Source: Actinomycetota bacterium (GTDB lineage: Bacteria; Actinomycetota; Thermoleophilia; UBA2241). Taken from it: a stretch of DNA of 7,619 nucleotides. Below, one piece after another: positions 1-6,095 of this stretch. How positions within the stretch are numbered: position 1 is the first letter of the stretch; each line of letters starts with the position of its first letter. The DNA lies in contig PMKK01000040.1 in assembly GCA_003157715.1 (NCBI GenBank), positions 1 to 7,619 of the forward strand. Direction: 5' to 3'. The notes under the pieces are model-generated. The model made no database searches, was not told where the DNA came from, and saw nothing but the letters and a program-made list of their open reading frames with translations. Both the position numbers and the translations under genes were made by a program.

Positions 1-453
1 GGCCATCATCCAGATCTCGACCCGGTCGCCGGCGACGATGCTGGCGTGCAGCACCGCCGGCGTGTTGTCGGTCGTGTTGCGGCGCGCCTGGGCGGGCTCC
101 GCGGCGATCGACTTGCGCAGAAAGCCGTCGCCGTAGCCGCGGCGCACGCCCTCGTTCACGGCATCCTCGAACGAGCCCCCGACGAGGTGCACGTCCTGGC
201 CGATGTTCACGAAGAACACGGCAAAGCCCGTGTCCTGGCAGATCGGCACGCGATCGCGGCGGGCGATGGCGGCGTTCTCGGCGAGCTGCGCGAAGACTGC
301 CTTGCCGGCCGGCGATTCCTCTGCCTCGGCGCCCCGCTCGAACGCCTCGCGGACGTCGTCGGGCAGGTCGTAGTTGGCCTCGATGCACATGGCGCGCACC
401 GCGTCGGTGACGAGCGCGACATCGAGCTCTCTGAACTTGTTGACGACGCTCAT
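1..453 (-). CDS. Class I fumarate hydratase, alpha/N-terminal part (partial)
   Basis: The first 151 codons are present and the gene runs off the left edge. The product belongs to the iron-sulfur class I fumarase / L-tartrate dehydratase alpha family, which interconverts fumarate and malate in the cytoplasm using an oxygen-sensitive 4Fe-4S cluster. I see the CQDTG motif at residues 72-76, whose Cys is a cluster ligand in this family, then RRGYGDGFLRKS around 104-115 and DNTPAVLH at 129-136, all in family order. The ATG at 451-453 has GGAGG at 459-463, 5 nt upstream. The gene lies 91 nt downstream of the malic enzyme gene on the same strand, so co-transcription is likely and malate is the shared metabolite. 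Whether the beta part is a separate downstream gene or fused cannot be seen. L-tartrate dehydratase alpha is an alternative; the TCA neighbours favour fumarase. Confidence 0.93.
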   Translation of the reverse strand, partial: MSVVNKFRELDVALVTDAVRAMCIEANYDLPDDVREAFERGAEAEESPAGKAVFAQLAENAAIARRDRVPICQDTGFAVFFVNIGQDVHLVGGSFEDAVNEGVRRGYGDGFLRKSIAAEPAQARRNTTDNTPAVLHASIVAGDRVEIWMMA

Positions 454-544
454 GTCATCCTCCCGTCGTCACTTCCGTGCGGGGCGTGCCCTCTCGCTCA
501 CCGGCCGGTCGCCGTCGCGACGATCGCCGTCAGCAGCTCCGCCC

Positions 545-2125
545 TCATGACTTGCGCCGGTCCTCCATCGCCCTGCGGGCAGCCTCGGCCGCCTTGCGGG
601 CGTACTCCTGGATCGTGTCGGCGGCCTTCTGCGCGGCGTCGCCCGCCACCTGCGCGGCGTCGCTCGCCTTGTCGGCGGCGCCGCCGGCGACGCCGGCGGC
701 CTGACCGGCGATCGTGCGACCGAGCGCCTTCAGGCTCTCGGCGCTCGGCAGCGGCGCCGGGCTGCCTTCGGGCATCTTGATGTAGCCGAGCGCCTCGGCG
801 TCTTGCACGAGTCCGCGGGCGCGAGCGATGATCGCCGTCGCCTCGGCGACCTCCTGTTCGAACGTGATGTCGGTGCGCAGCGCGACACCCTGTTCGACGG
901 CCTTCATGGCGACCGCCGCGGCCTCGCGCGGGAAGACCTCCCAGTCGTCCATGGTCGGCATGATGAAGTCGGCCGCCAGGCCCTTGTCTTCGGCCACTTT
1001 GGCGAGCTCGACGGCGGCCGCGATGCACATCTCGTCGGTGATCGTCTTGGCGCGCACGTCGAGCGTGCCGCGGAAGATGCCGGGAAAACCGACGGAGTTG
1101 TTGACCTGGTTGGGAAAGTCGGACCTGCCGGTAGCCACCACGGCGGCGCCGGCCGCGAGGGCGTCCCACGGCCACATCTCGGGGACCGGGTTGGAGCACA
1201 GAAAGACGATCGGATCGGGCGCCATGGCGCGGATCCATTCCTTGTCGATCGTGTCGGGGCCCTGTTTGGAGAGCGCGATGCAGACGTCGGCGCCCTTGAG
1301 GGCGTCGGCAATGCCGCCGCTGCGCTGCTCGGCGTTGGTGATCTGGCAGTACTTGTACTTGTCGCGCCATTCGTCCTTGACCGCCTCGATGTCGGAGCGG
1401 CCCCTGTTGAGGATGCCCTTGCTGTCGACCAGCAGGCAGTTGGCGGGGTCGGCCCCGTAGGCGAAGATCAGCCGGCTGATGGCGACGTTGGCGGCGCCGC
1501 AGCCGATGAAGGCGATCTTCACGTCTTCCATCTTGCGGTTGACCACCTTGAGGGCGTTGATCAGGCCGGCCAGGGTGACGCAGGCGGTGCCCTGCTGGTC
1601 GTCGTGCCAGATCGGGATCTCGCACTCCGCGCGCAGCGTGTCGAGAATGCGGAAGCACTTGGGCTGGGCGATGTCTTCGAGGTTCACGCCGCCGATGCCG
1701 GGCTGCACGAGCTTGACGAACTCGATGAACTTGTCGGGGTCTTTGGTGTCGACCATCAGCGGAAAGCCGTCGACGCCGCCCAGGTACCTGTAGAGCAGGC
1801 TCTTGCCCTCCATGACCGGCAGGCCGGCCTTAGGACCGATGTCGCCCATGCCCAGCACGCGCGTGCCGTCTGAGATGACCGCCACCGTGTTCCACTTGTT
1901 GGTGTACTCGTAGGCCTTCTCGGGATCGGCCTGGATCTCGAGGCACGGTTTGGAGACGCCCGGCGTGTACCAGATGGCGAAGTCCTGAAAGTCGCGCACG
2001 CAGCACTTGAGCGTGGTCTCGATCTTGCCGCGATAGAACGGGTGGAGCTTGATGGCGTCGTCCATGGGCTGGTACGCCTTGGCCTTGAGCTCCTCGACAG
2101 TCGGCTGCTGCTCTTCACTAGCCAA
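545..2125 (-). CDS. NAD(P)-dependent malic enzyme with Ala-rich C-terminal tail
   Basis: Oxaloacetate-decarboxylating malate dehydrogenase: malate + NAD(P)+ gives pyruvate + CO2 + NAD(P)H. Numbering from the TTG start (526 aa): YTPGV at 53-57 with catalytic Tyr53, PVMEGK at 103-108 with the presumed catalytic Lys108, acidic metal ligands E150/D151 and D175/D176 (HDDQQGTA), a Rossmann glycine motif GCGAAN at 208-213, and SNPVPE at 311-316. The catalytic part ends near residue 455. Residues 461-526 form an extra Ala/Lys/Asp/Gln-rich tail that looks like one long amphipathic helix and is not part of the usual enzyme. Start choice: AAGGAGG at 2132-2138 directly abuts a GTG at 2129-2131, leaving no spacer, but sits 6 nt before a TTG at 2123-2125, so I prefer the TTG; the GTG would add two residues. 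Fumarase alpha follows 91 nt downstream. Cofactor preference (NAD or NADP) cannot be read from the sequence. Confidence 0.96.
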   Translation of the reverse strand: MASEEQQPTVEELKAKAYQPMDDAIKLHPFYRGKIETTLKCCVRDFQDFAIWYTPGVSKPCLEIQADPEKAYEYTNKWNTVAVISDGTRVLGMGDIGPKAGLPVMEGKSLLYRYLGGVDGFPLMVDTKDPDKFIEFVKLVQPGIGGVNLEDIAQPKCFRILDTLRAECEIPIWHDDQQGTACVTLAGLINALKVVNRKMEDVKIAFIGCGAANVAISRLIFAYGADPANCLLVDSKGILNRGRSDIEAVKDEWRDKYKYCQITNAEQRSGGIADALKGADVCIALSKQGPDTIDKEWIRAMAPDPIVFLCSNPVPEMWPWDALAAGAAVVATGRSDFPNQVNNSVGFPGIFRGTLDVRAKTITDEMCIAAAVELAKVAEDKGLAADFIMPTMDDWEVFPREAAAVAMKAVEQGVALRTDITFEQEVAEATAIIARARGLVQDAEALGYIKMPEGSPAPLPSAESLKALGRTIAGQAAGVAGGAADKASDAAQVAGDAAQKAADTIQEYARKAAEAARRAMEDRRKS

Positions 2126-2131
2126 CGTCAC

Positions 2132-2138
2132 CCTCCTT
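2132..2138 (-). promoter_or_regulatory. Strong RBS that decides the malic enzyme start
   Basis: Read on the minus strand this is AAGGAGG, a near-perfect Shine-Dalgarno. It touches the GTG at 2129-2131 with no spacer and lies 6 nt before the TTG at 2123-2125. Normal spacing is about 5-9 nt, so the TTG is the likelier initiation codon. Confidence 0.7.
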
Positions 2139-2242
2139 GTCTTTCGTGTCTGGAAATGAGTCGCGTGAGCCGCCGCGTGGGGTTGCGAATCGCCAGGTCT
2201 TCAGCCCCCGCCCCCCGGCCGCGGCCGCTGGAATTCAGGCGT

Positions 2243-2251
2243 AACCTAGCA
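2243..2251 (-). promoter_or_regulatory. Candidate extended -10 promoter for malic enzyme-fumarase
   Basis: The minus strand reads TGCTAGGTT, which fits an extended -10 element (TGn followed by TAnnnT). It lies in the 171-nt gap between the G1 peptidase stop and the malic enzyme, and would give a leader of roughly 110 nt. I see no convincing -35 hexamer 17 nt upstream, so this is tentative. The gap also holds a short perfect hairpin at 2291-2303 (GACGC, 3-nt loop, GCGTC) touching the peptidase stop; it has no T-tract, so it is not a clear terminator. Confidence 0.3.
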
Positions 2252-2302
2252 CACGGACAACGGGCGGCACGACTGGGGCGGGCTGAGGCGGACGCTAGGC
2301 GT

Positions 2303-3211
2303 CTACTCGTGTCTCCAGGTCACCGAGAAGCTGCCGGCGTCGCGCGCCAGCACCGAGGTATCGGCCTGAGGGACGGTGCCCGAGCTCATGTTCAGGCGGT
2401 CCCAGGTGAAGGTGCCGATGGGCCGGCCGTTGGCCCTGGCGTTGGTAAAGCGGACCGTGCCGAAGTCGGGCAGCGGCGCCGGCCCCGAAATGGTGGCCGG
2501 CGCTTCGGCGACCACCTCGGCCGTGACCAGCTCGGCACCCGGGCTGGCCTGCAGGGTCGAGAAGGCGACGTGGGTCGTGTTGTTTCTGATGAACAGGGTG
2601 AACCGGCCGTCACCGGCCGTGGTGACGCTGGCCGTGATCGAGTCGCCGGGCTTGACGGCCATCGTCACGTACTCGGGCGCCTTGGGGACGACCTCGAACC
2701 AGACCTCGTAGGCCGGGCTGCCGCCCAGCATGCCGCTGATCGTGCCGATCTGTTCGAGCGTCGAGGTGCCGCGGCCGTCGAGACCGACCCACAGCGCCGC
2801 GACCTCGGTGGGCCGCAGCCCGCCCGTGACCAGCGGCACCTTCCAGCTGGCGCTCACGCTGGTGAACCGGCCGTGAGAGGCCACGAAGCCGGCCCAGTTG
2901 CTCGACGTTTCGAGGGCGCCCTCGCCGAGCCGCGGCGGCGTCGCCGCCGCGTGGCTGTGCGCCAGGCCGAGTCCGGCGCTCACCGCCAGACTGAGCGTCG
3001 CCGGCAGCGCCAGCGCGATGACGACGATGAGCGGCAGCGGTCCGACGGGACGCAGCAGCGACACAAAGCGTAGCCGCGCCAGACTACGGCGGACGCGCGT
3101 CAGGGGGCGGCGGGCGTCGAAATGGGGTATCTGGGCGCCCGGCGGCACGAGCGCTCCCCACTCGCGCAACTCGCGCGAGCCTGGTTCAGGCTCGACTGCG
3201 TGCTCCAGCAT
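2303..3211 (-). CDS. Membrane-anchored G1 (eqolisin-type) glutamic peptidase
   Basis: The 302-aa protein matches the G1 glutamic peptidase family (Pfam Peptidase_A4), acid endopeptidases first known from fungi and also found in bacteria. Residues 1-50 are hydrophilic and Arg-rich towards the end (RRPLTRVRRSLARLRF, 34-49). Residues 57-84 form one hydrophobic segment, and the peptidase domain runs from about 102 to 300. Family motifs in order: SNWAGFV (104-110), ASWKVP (121-126), WVGLDG (141-146), LEQIG with the presumed catalytic Gln154, YEVWFEVVP (168-176), PGD.I.ASV (188-196), AEVVAEAP (231-238) and LPDFGTVRFT (247-256). The catalytic Glu should be E232 or E236. The long Arg-rich lead suggests a signal anchor more than a classic cleaved signal, though a Tat-like RR is not excluded. 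The ATG at 3209-3211 is preferred over an upstream TTG (3236-3238) because a GAGGGGGG run precedes it by 5 nt. Substrate unknown. Confidence 0.88.
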   Translation of the reverse strand: MLEHAVEPEPGSRELREWGALVPPGAQIPHFDARRPLTRVRRSLARLRFVSLLRPVGPLPLIVVIALALPATLSLAVSAGLGLAHSHAAATPPRLGEGALETSSNWAGFVASHGRFTSVSASWKVPLVTGGLRPTEVAALWVGLDGRGTSTLEQIGTISGMLGGSPAYEVWFEVVPKAPEYVTMAVKPGDSITASVTTAGDGRFTLFIRNNTTHVAFSTLQASPGAELVTAEVVAEAPATISGPAPLPDFGTVRFTNARANGRPIGTFTWDRLNMSSGTVPQADTSVLARDAGSFSVTWRHE

Positions 3212-3228
3212 GATCACCCCCCTCGCTT

Positions 3229-3249
3229 GCGGCGCCAAAAAGCCGCCGC
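3229..3249 (-). other. RNA hairpin just upstream of the G1 peptidase RBS
   Basis: A perfect 6-bp GC stem (GCGGCG / CGCCGC on the minus strand) encloses a 9-nt loop containing five T. It ends within a few bases of the G-rich ribosome-binding run of the peptidase gene. It could affect translation or mRNA stability. Such short GC stems also occur by chance in DNA this GC-rich. Confidence 0.25.
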
Positions 3250-3314
3250 GTGCCCCCTCGTTCTACCCCCCTCAGAGCGGCGCCACCAGCGTTACCGGCC
3301 GCTCAACTCGCGCC

Positions 3315-3369
3315 GCCACGCCACGCCACGCCACGGCCCGCCACGCAACGCCACGGCCCGCCACGCCAC
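3315..3369. repeat. GCCAC pentamer tandem repeat (11 units)
   Basis: Eleven consecutive 5-nt units span 55 nt. Eight are exactly GCCAC; the others are GGCCC (twice) and GCAAC (once). The order also gives a 20-nt higher-order period, with the GGCCC units 20 nt apart. The array lies in the 193-nt gap between the stop of the membrane protein (3405) and the start of the G1 peptidase (3211). On the transcribed strand it reads as repeats of GTGGC. It looks like a slippage-prone microsatellite. I see no open frame in it that resembles a protein family. Confidence 0.9.
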
Positions 3370-3404
3370 ACCGCGCGGCGACAAGGCGACCGAGCGCTTC
3401 GTCG

Positions 3405-3914
3405 CTAGACACGGCGCTGGGGCCACAGGAGGTGACCTGTCGCCACCGCCGCCACATAGCCGTAGACCCCGAACACCGCCACCGTCGCCGACGCGCCGGC
3501 GGCGGTGAGCACCCAGACGCCGGCTCCGGCCGCCAGCATACCGAGGCAGCACAGAAGCACGAAGCACCACCGGCGATGGTCGAGCACGGTCCGCGCCAGC
3601 AGGACCAGGACCCAGGCGAGCAACCCCAGCCCCGCCACCATGAGCACTACGAAGAGGGCCAGCAGAACGGCCGAGGTCGGCGCCGCCCCGCCGCTCACGA
3701 CAGCGTGATGCGTGGGCGAGCGCAGCGCCCGCCCGAGCGACGCCACGGCGGAGATCGTGACGATCGCGTCGGCGATGGTGCTCGGCACCAGCGGGATCAT
3801 GAGCAGCATGTGCGCCACGAGGCCCCACACTCCGACGCCGGGCGGCTCGGGAGGCGGCGGCTCGGGCGCGTCGGCGCCGAGATGAAAGCTGATCTTCTGG
3901 GCCTCGCCGCCCAC
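3405..3914 (-). CDS. Small four-helix membrane protein, function unknown
   Basis: I do not recognise the family of this 169-aa protein. A hydrophilic N-terminus with a Pro-rich stretch (PEPPPPEPP, 17-25) is followed by hydrophobic segments at about 29-60, 82-108, 116-138 and 143-162. Short polar links (GRALRSPTHH at 61-70, LDHRRW at 111-116) separate the first three. It has no signal peptide, and catalytic-looking motifs are absent. The start is GTG at 3912-3914, the only initiation codon after the in-frame stop at 3930-3932. No clear Shine-Dalgarno precedes it, but the start lies 7 nt after the sucD stop, so translation is probably coupled to sucD. That makes it the third gene of the sucCD unit. 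A structural or regulatory membrane role linked to succinate metabolism is possible but rests on position alone. Confidence 0.8.
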   Translation of the reverse strand: MGGEAQKISFHLGADAPEPPPPEPPGVGVWGLVAHMLLMIPLVPSTIADAIVTISAVASLGRALRSPTHHAVVSGGAAPTSAVLLALFVVLMVAGLGLLAWVLVLLARTVLDHRRWCFVLLCCLGMLAAGAGVWVLTAAGASATVAVFGVYGYVAAVATGHLLWPQRRV

Positions 3915-3921
3915 TGCGCGG

Positions 3922-4794
3922 CTAGGTCGTCAGCGCCGCGTGGACCAGACCCGGCACCTCGTCGGGGCGGTGGGCCACCGGCACCCCGGCGGCCACCAGG
4001 GCCTCGGCCTTGGCCGCCGCCGTGCCACGCCCGCCGCTTACGATGGCGCCGGCGTGTCCCATGGTCTTTCCCGGCGGTGCGCTGAAGCCGGCGATGTAGG
4101 CGATGACCGGCGTGCTCATCTGCTCGCGGACGTAGACCGCGGCGCGCTCTTCGTCGTCGCCGCCGATCTCGCCGATCAGCACCACGGCACGGGTCGCGGG
4201 ATCGGCCTCGAACAGGGCGAGACAGTCGAGAAAGCCCACGCCGTGGACCGGGTCGCCGCCCATGCCGACCACCGTGGTCTGCCCGAGGCCGGCCTGGGTG
4301 AGCTCGTTGACGATCTGGTAGGTGAGCGTACCGCTGCGGCTCACGATGCCCACCGGCCCGGGCGCGACGATGTCGGCCGGCATGATGCCGACGTTGGCGC
4401 CGCCGACCGAGACGAGGCCGGGACAGTTGGGCCCGACGAGGCGCACGCCCCGCCGCTCGAAGCCGGCGGCGACCGGCATCATGTCGTGGACCGGGATGCC
4501 CTCTGTGACGCAGACGGCCAGCTTGACCCCGGCCTCGGCGGCCTCGAGGAGCGCCGCGGCGGCAGCCGATGCCGGCACGAACTGCACGGCGACGTCGGCG
4601 CCGCTGGCCGCCACCGCGGCGGCGACGTCGGCGAAGACGGGCACCCCAGCGATCGTCTGACCGGCCTTCTTGGGCGAGGTGCCGGCGACGACCGCGGTGC
4701 CGGCTGCCAGCATGCGCTCGGTATGAAAGGAGCCTTCGCGCCCGGTGATGCCCTGCACGACGATGCGGCTTGCCTTGTCGACCAGGATCGCCAT
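3922..4794 (-). CDS. sucD: Succinyl-CoA synthetase, alpha subunit
   Basis: Alpha subunit of succinate-CoA ligase, which forms succinate and ATP or GTP from succinyl-CoA, ADP or GDP and phosphate in the TCA cycle. The full 290 aa matches the usual length. Seen in order: GITGREG (15-21) in the CoA-binding Rossmann domain, VTEGIP (96-101), GPNCPG (121-126), SRSGTLTYQ (152-160), GEIGG (208-212) and [15 protein letters not shown] (245-259), in which His247 is the expected phosphohistidine. The ATG at 4792-4794 lies 1 nt after the sucC stop, so the two subunits are translationally coupled. The related malate-CoA ligase (MtkB) is less likely, since no serine-cycle genes are visible nearby. Confidence 0.97.
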   Translation of the reverse strand: MAILVDKASRIVVQGITGREGSFHTERMLAAGTAVVAGTSPKKAGQTIAGVPVFADVAAAVAASGADVAVQFVPASAAAAALLEAAEAGVKLAVCVTEGIPVHDMMPVAAGFERRGVRLVGPNCPGLVSVGGANVGIMPADIVAPGPVGIVSRSGTLTYQIVNELTQAGLGQTTVVGMGGDPVHGVGFLDCLALFEADPATRAVVLIGEIGGDDEERAAVYVREQMSTPVIAYIAGFSAPPGKTMGHAGAIVSGGRGTAAAKAEALVAAGVPVAHRPDEVPGLVHAALTT

Positions 4795-4795
4795 G

Positions 4796-5944
4796 TCAGG
4801 TTTTGGCCGCCGCGCCCACCGCGGTCTGCACGGCTTCCCAGACGGTCGCCGCGGTCCGCACGCCGGGCAGCCCGGCCTGGGCGACGATGCGCCGGCCTTC
4901 GGCGGCCCCCGTACCGTCGAGCCGCACGACCACCGGCAGCCCGGCCACGCTCGCGCCCCTGGTACCGAGCACGTTCACCAGGGCGTGGGCGACTTCGTCG
5001 CAGCGCGTGATGCCGCCGAAGATGGTGACGCAGAGCGCCCGCACGCGCTCGTCGGCGAGGATGAGGTCGAGGGCGGCGGCGATGCGCGCCTCGCGGGCGC
5101 CGCCGCCGACGTCGAGGAAGTTCGCGGCCGCGCCGCCGGCCTCGGCGATGAGGTCGAGCGTGCTCATCACCATGCCGGCGCCGTTGCCCAGCACGCCGAT
5201 GTCGCCGTCGAGCGAGACGTAGTTGACGCCTGTTTTGGCGGCCCGCAGCTCACGCTCGTCGGCGTTGGTCTCGTAGGCGCTCCATTCGGGATGGCGAAAG
5301 GCGGCGTTGCCGTCGAGGGTGATCTTGGCGTCGAGCGCCAGCAGCCGCTCGCCGCAGACGCACAGGGGATTGATCTCAACGAGCGTGGCGTCGTGGGCGC
5401 AGAAGAGCCGCCAGAGGTCGCGCACGAGCTCGGCGAACTGCGCGGCCAGCCCGCCGCTGAAGCCGGCCCAGTCGACGAGCTCGGCTATCTGGGCGTCCTG
5501 CAGCCCGTTCAGAGGATCGATGTGGCGGCGCATGAGCGCCTGCGGTTCGTCGCGGGCGACGCCTTCGATGTCGACCCCGCCGCGCACCGAGAACAGCAGC
5601 ACGGGACGCTTGGCGGCGCGGTCGACGGCCAGAGCGAGGTAGAGCTCGCGCTGGAAGTCGATGGTCTCTTCGAGCAGCACGCCGACGACCTGCTTGCCAC
5701 GGATCGTCATGGCCATGATCTCGGCGACGTCGCGGGTGAGCTCGTCGCGGGTGCGAGCCACGCGCACGCCGCCGGCCTTGCCGCGGCCGCCGGTGAGCGC
5801 CTGCGCCTTGACCACCAGCGGCAGACCCAGCGAGTCGGCGACCTCGAGCGGGTCGGGACCCCGCGGGTGGATCATCCACGAGCGCGCGACGGGGATGCCG
5901 GCGGCGGCGAAAAGCTGCTTGCCCTGGTATTCGAAGAGGTCCAC
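4796..5944 (-). CDS. sucC: Succinyl-CoA synthetase, beta subunit (ADP/GDP-forming)
   Basis: Beta subunit of succinyl-CoA synthetase, with the ATP-grasp nucleotide site and the succinate site. Numbering from the GTG at 5942-5944 (382 aa, normal length): MDLFEYQGKQLF at 1-12, GGRGKAGGV (52-60) in the nucleotide-binding fold, EINPL (190-194) and LDAKI (204-208) carrying the metal ligands E190 and D205, GNGAG (253-257) in the succinate/phosphate region, DVGGGA (278-283) and IFGGITRCD (308-316). I chose this GTG because family members begin at M-D/N-L-x-E-Y-Q. Another GTG at 5951-5953 would add three residues. Much longer open-frame extensions upstream have no family support and would cross the promoter region and the sirtuin gene. 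It is the first gene of the leftward unit sucC-sucD-membrane protein. Confidence 0.97.
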   Translation of the reverse strand: MDLFEYQGKQLFAAAGIPVARSWMIHPRGPDPLEVADSLGLPLVVKAQALTGGRGKAGGVRVARTRDELTRDVAEIMAMTIRGKQVVGVLLEETIDFQRELYLALAVDRAAKRPVLLFSVRGGVDIEGVARDEPQALMRRHIDPLNGLQDAQIAELVDWAGFSGGLAAQFAELVRDLWRLFCAHDATLVEINPLCVCGERLLALDAKITLDGNAAFRHPEWSAYETNADERELRAAKTGVNYVSLDGDIGVLGNGAGMVMSTLDLIAEAGGAAANFLDVGGGAREARIAAALDLILADERVRALCVTIFGGITRCDEVAHALVNVLGTRGASVAGLPVVVRLDGTGAAEGRRIVAQAGLPGVRTAATVWEAVQTAVGAAAKT

Positions 5945-6057
5945 TGCGATCACTCTAAGCGTATAGTGCCCACGGGGCCAGTGCACGCCTGCACGGCGCC
6001 CCGGCCGGCTAACGTTGGCAGCTGGGCGGCAACGATCCGCGGAACGAAAGGCGGGGC
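5945..6057. promoter_or_regulatory. Divergent promoter region between sucC and the sirtuin
   Basis: This is the only divergent gap in the window. On the plus strand TATAGT at 5962-5967 matches the -10 consensus at five of six positions and points to the sirtuin. The same stretch on the minus strand reads CACTATACGCTTAGAGTG, giving a TATAC-type -10 so close to the sucC starts that the transcript could have almost no leader. A 5-bp inverted repeat, GTGCA-CGCC-TGCAC, lies at 5981-5994 and could be an operator. No convincing -35 hexamer was found on either side. The GC background makes short palindromes common, so only the presence of promoters here is well supported, by gene orientation. Confidence 0.4.
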
Positions 6058-6078
6058 ATGGGCGGCAGCGACCGATGA
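6058..6078 (+). other. Mini-ORF 1 (MGGSDR) upstream of the sirtuin
   Basis: A six-codon reading frame has ATG at 6058-6060 and TGA at 6076-6078. It has the best ribosome-binding site in the leader: AAAGG at 6047-6051, 6 nt before the ATG. Its stop shares bases with the next ATG in an ATGA overlap at 6075-6078. It could be a leader that hands ribosomes on to the sirtuin. Translation is not shown. Confidence 0.4.
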
Positions 6079-6095
6079 GTGATTCCGAGCGATGA
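6075..6095 (+). other. Mini-ORF 2 (MSDSER) overlapping the sirtuin start
   Basis: This six-codon frame runs from ATG 6075-6077 to TGA 6093-6095, and its stop overlaps the sirtuin ATG as ATGA at 6092-6095. Its 17 nt up to the next ATG match the first 17 nt of the sirtuin gene at 15 positions, and the encoded peptides are alike (MSDSER against MSGSER). A local 17-nt duplication of the start region explains this well. Confidence 0.45.

Noticed and set aside
513..522. Palindrome CGTCGCGACG between malic enzyme and fumarase as an operator
   Set aside because: A 10-bp palindrome made of G/C-rich steps is expected often at this base composition, and nothing else marks it as a site.
498..1658. Second minus-strand frame inside malic enzyme (386 codons)
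   Set aside because: It is a frame-shifted shadow with extremely Arg/Gly-rich composition; the other frame carries all malic enzyme motifs without interruption.
2291..2303. Rho-independent terminator after the G1 peptidase
   Set aside because: The hairpin is only 5 bp with a 3-nt loop and no T-tract follows, so it is not enough to call a terminator.
3315..3369. CRISPR array
   Set aside because: The units are 5 nt with no spacers; this is a simple microsatellite.
3922..5944. Malate-CoA ligase (MtkAB) of the serine cycle instead of SucCD
   Set aside because: The beta subunit start and motifs look like ordinary SucC, and no malyl-CoA lyase or other serine-cycle gene is present. Malic enzyme beside it was the only hint.
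4745..6082. Long plus-strand open frame (445 codons) opposite sucC, and a similar one (356 codons) opposite malic enzyme at 803-1873
   Set aside because: Both lie antisense to genes with complete family motifs. Their translations are rich in Ala, Gly, Arg, His and Asp with no recognisable domain, as expected for shadow frames in GC-rich DNA.
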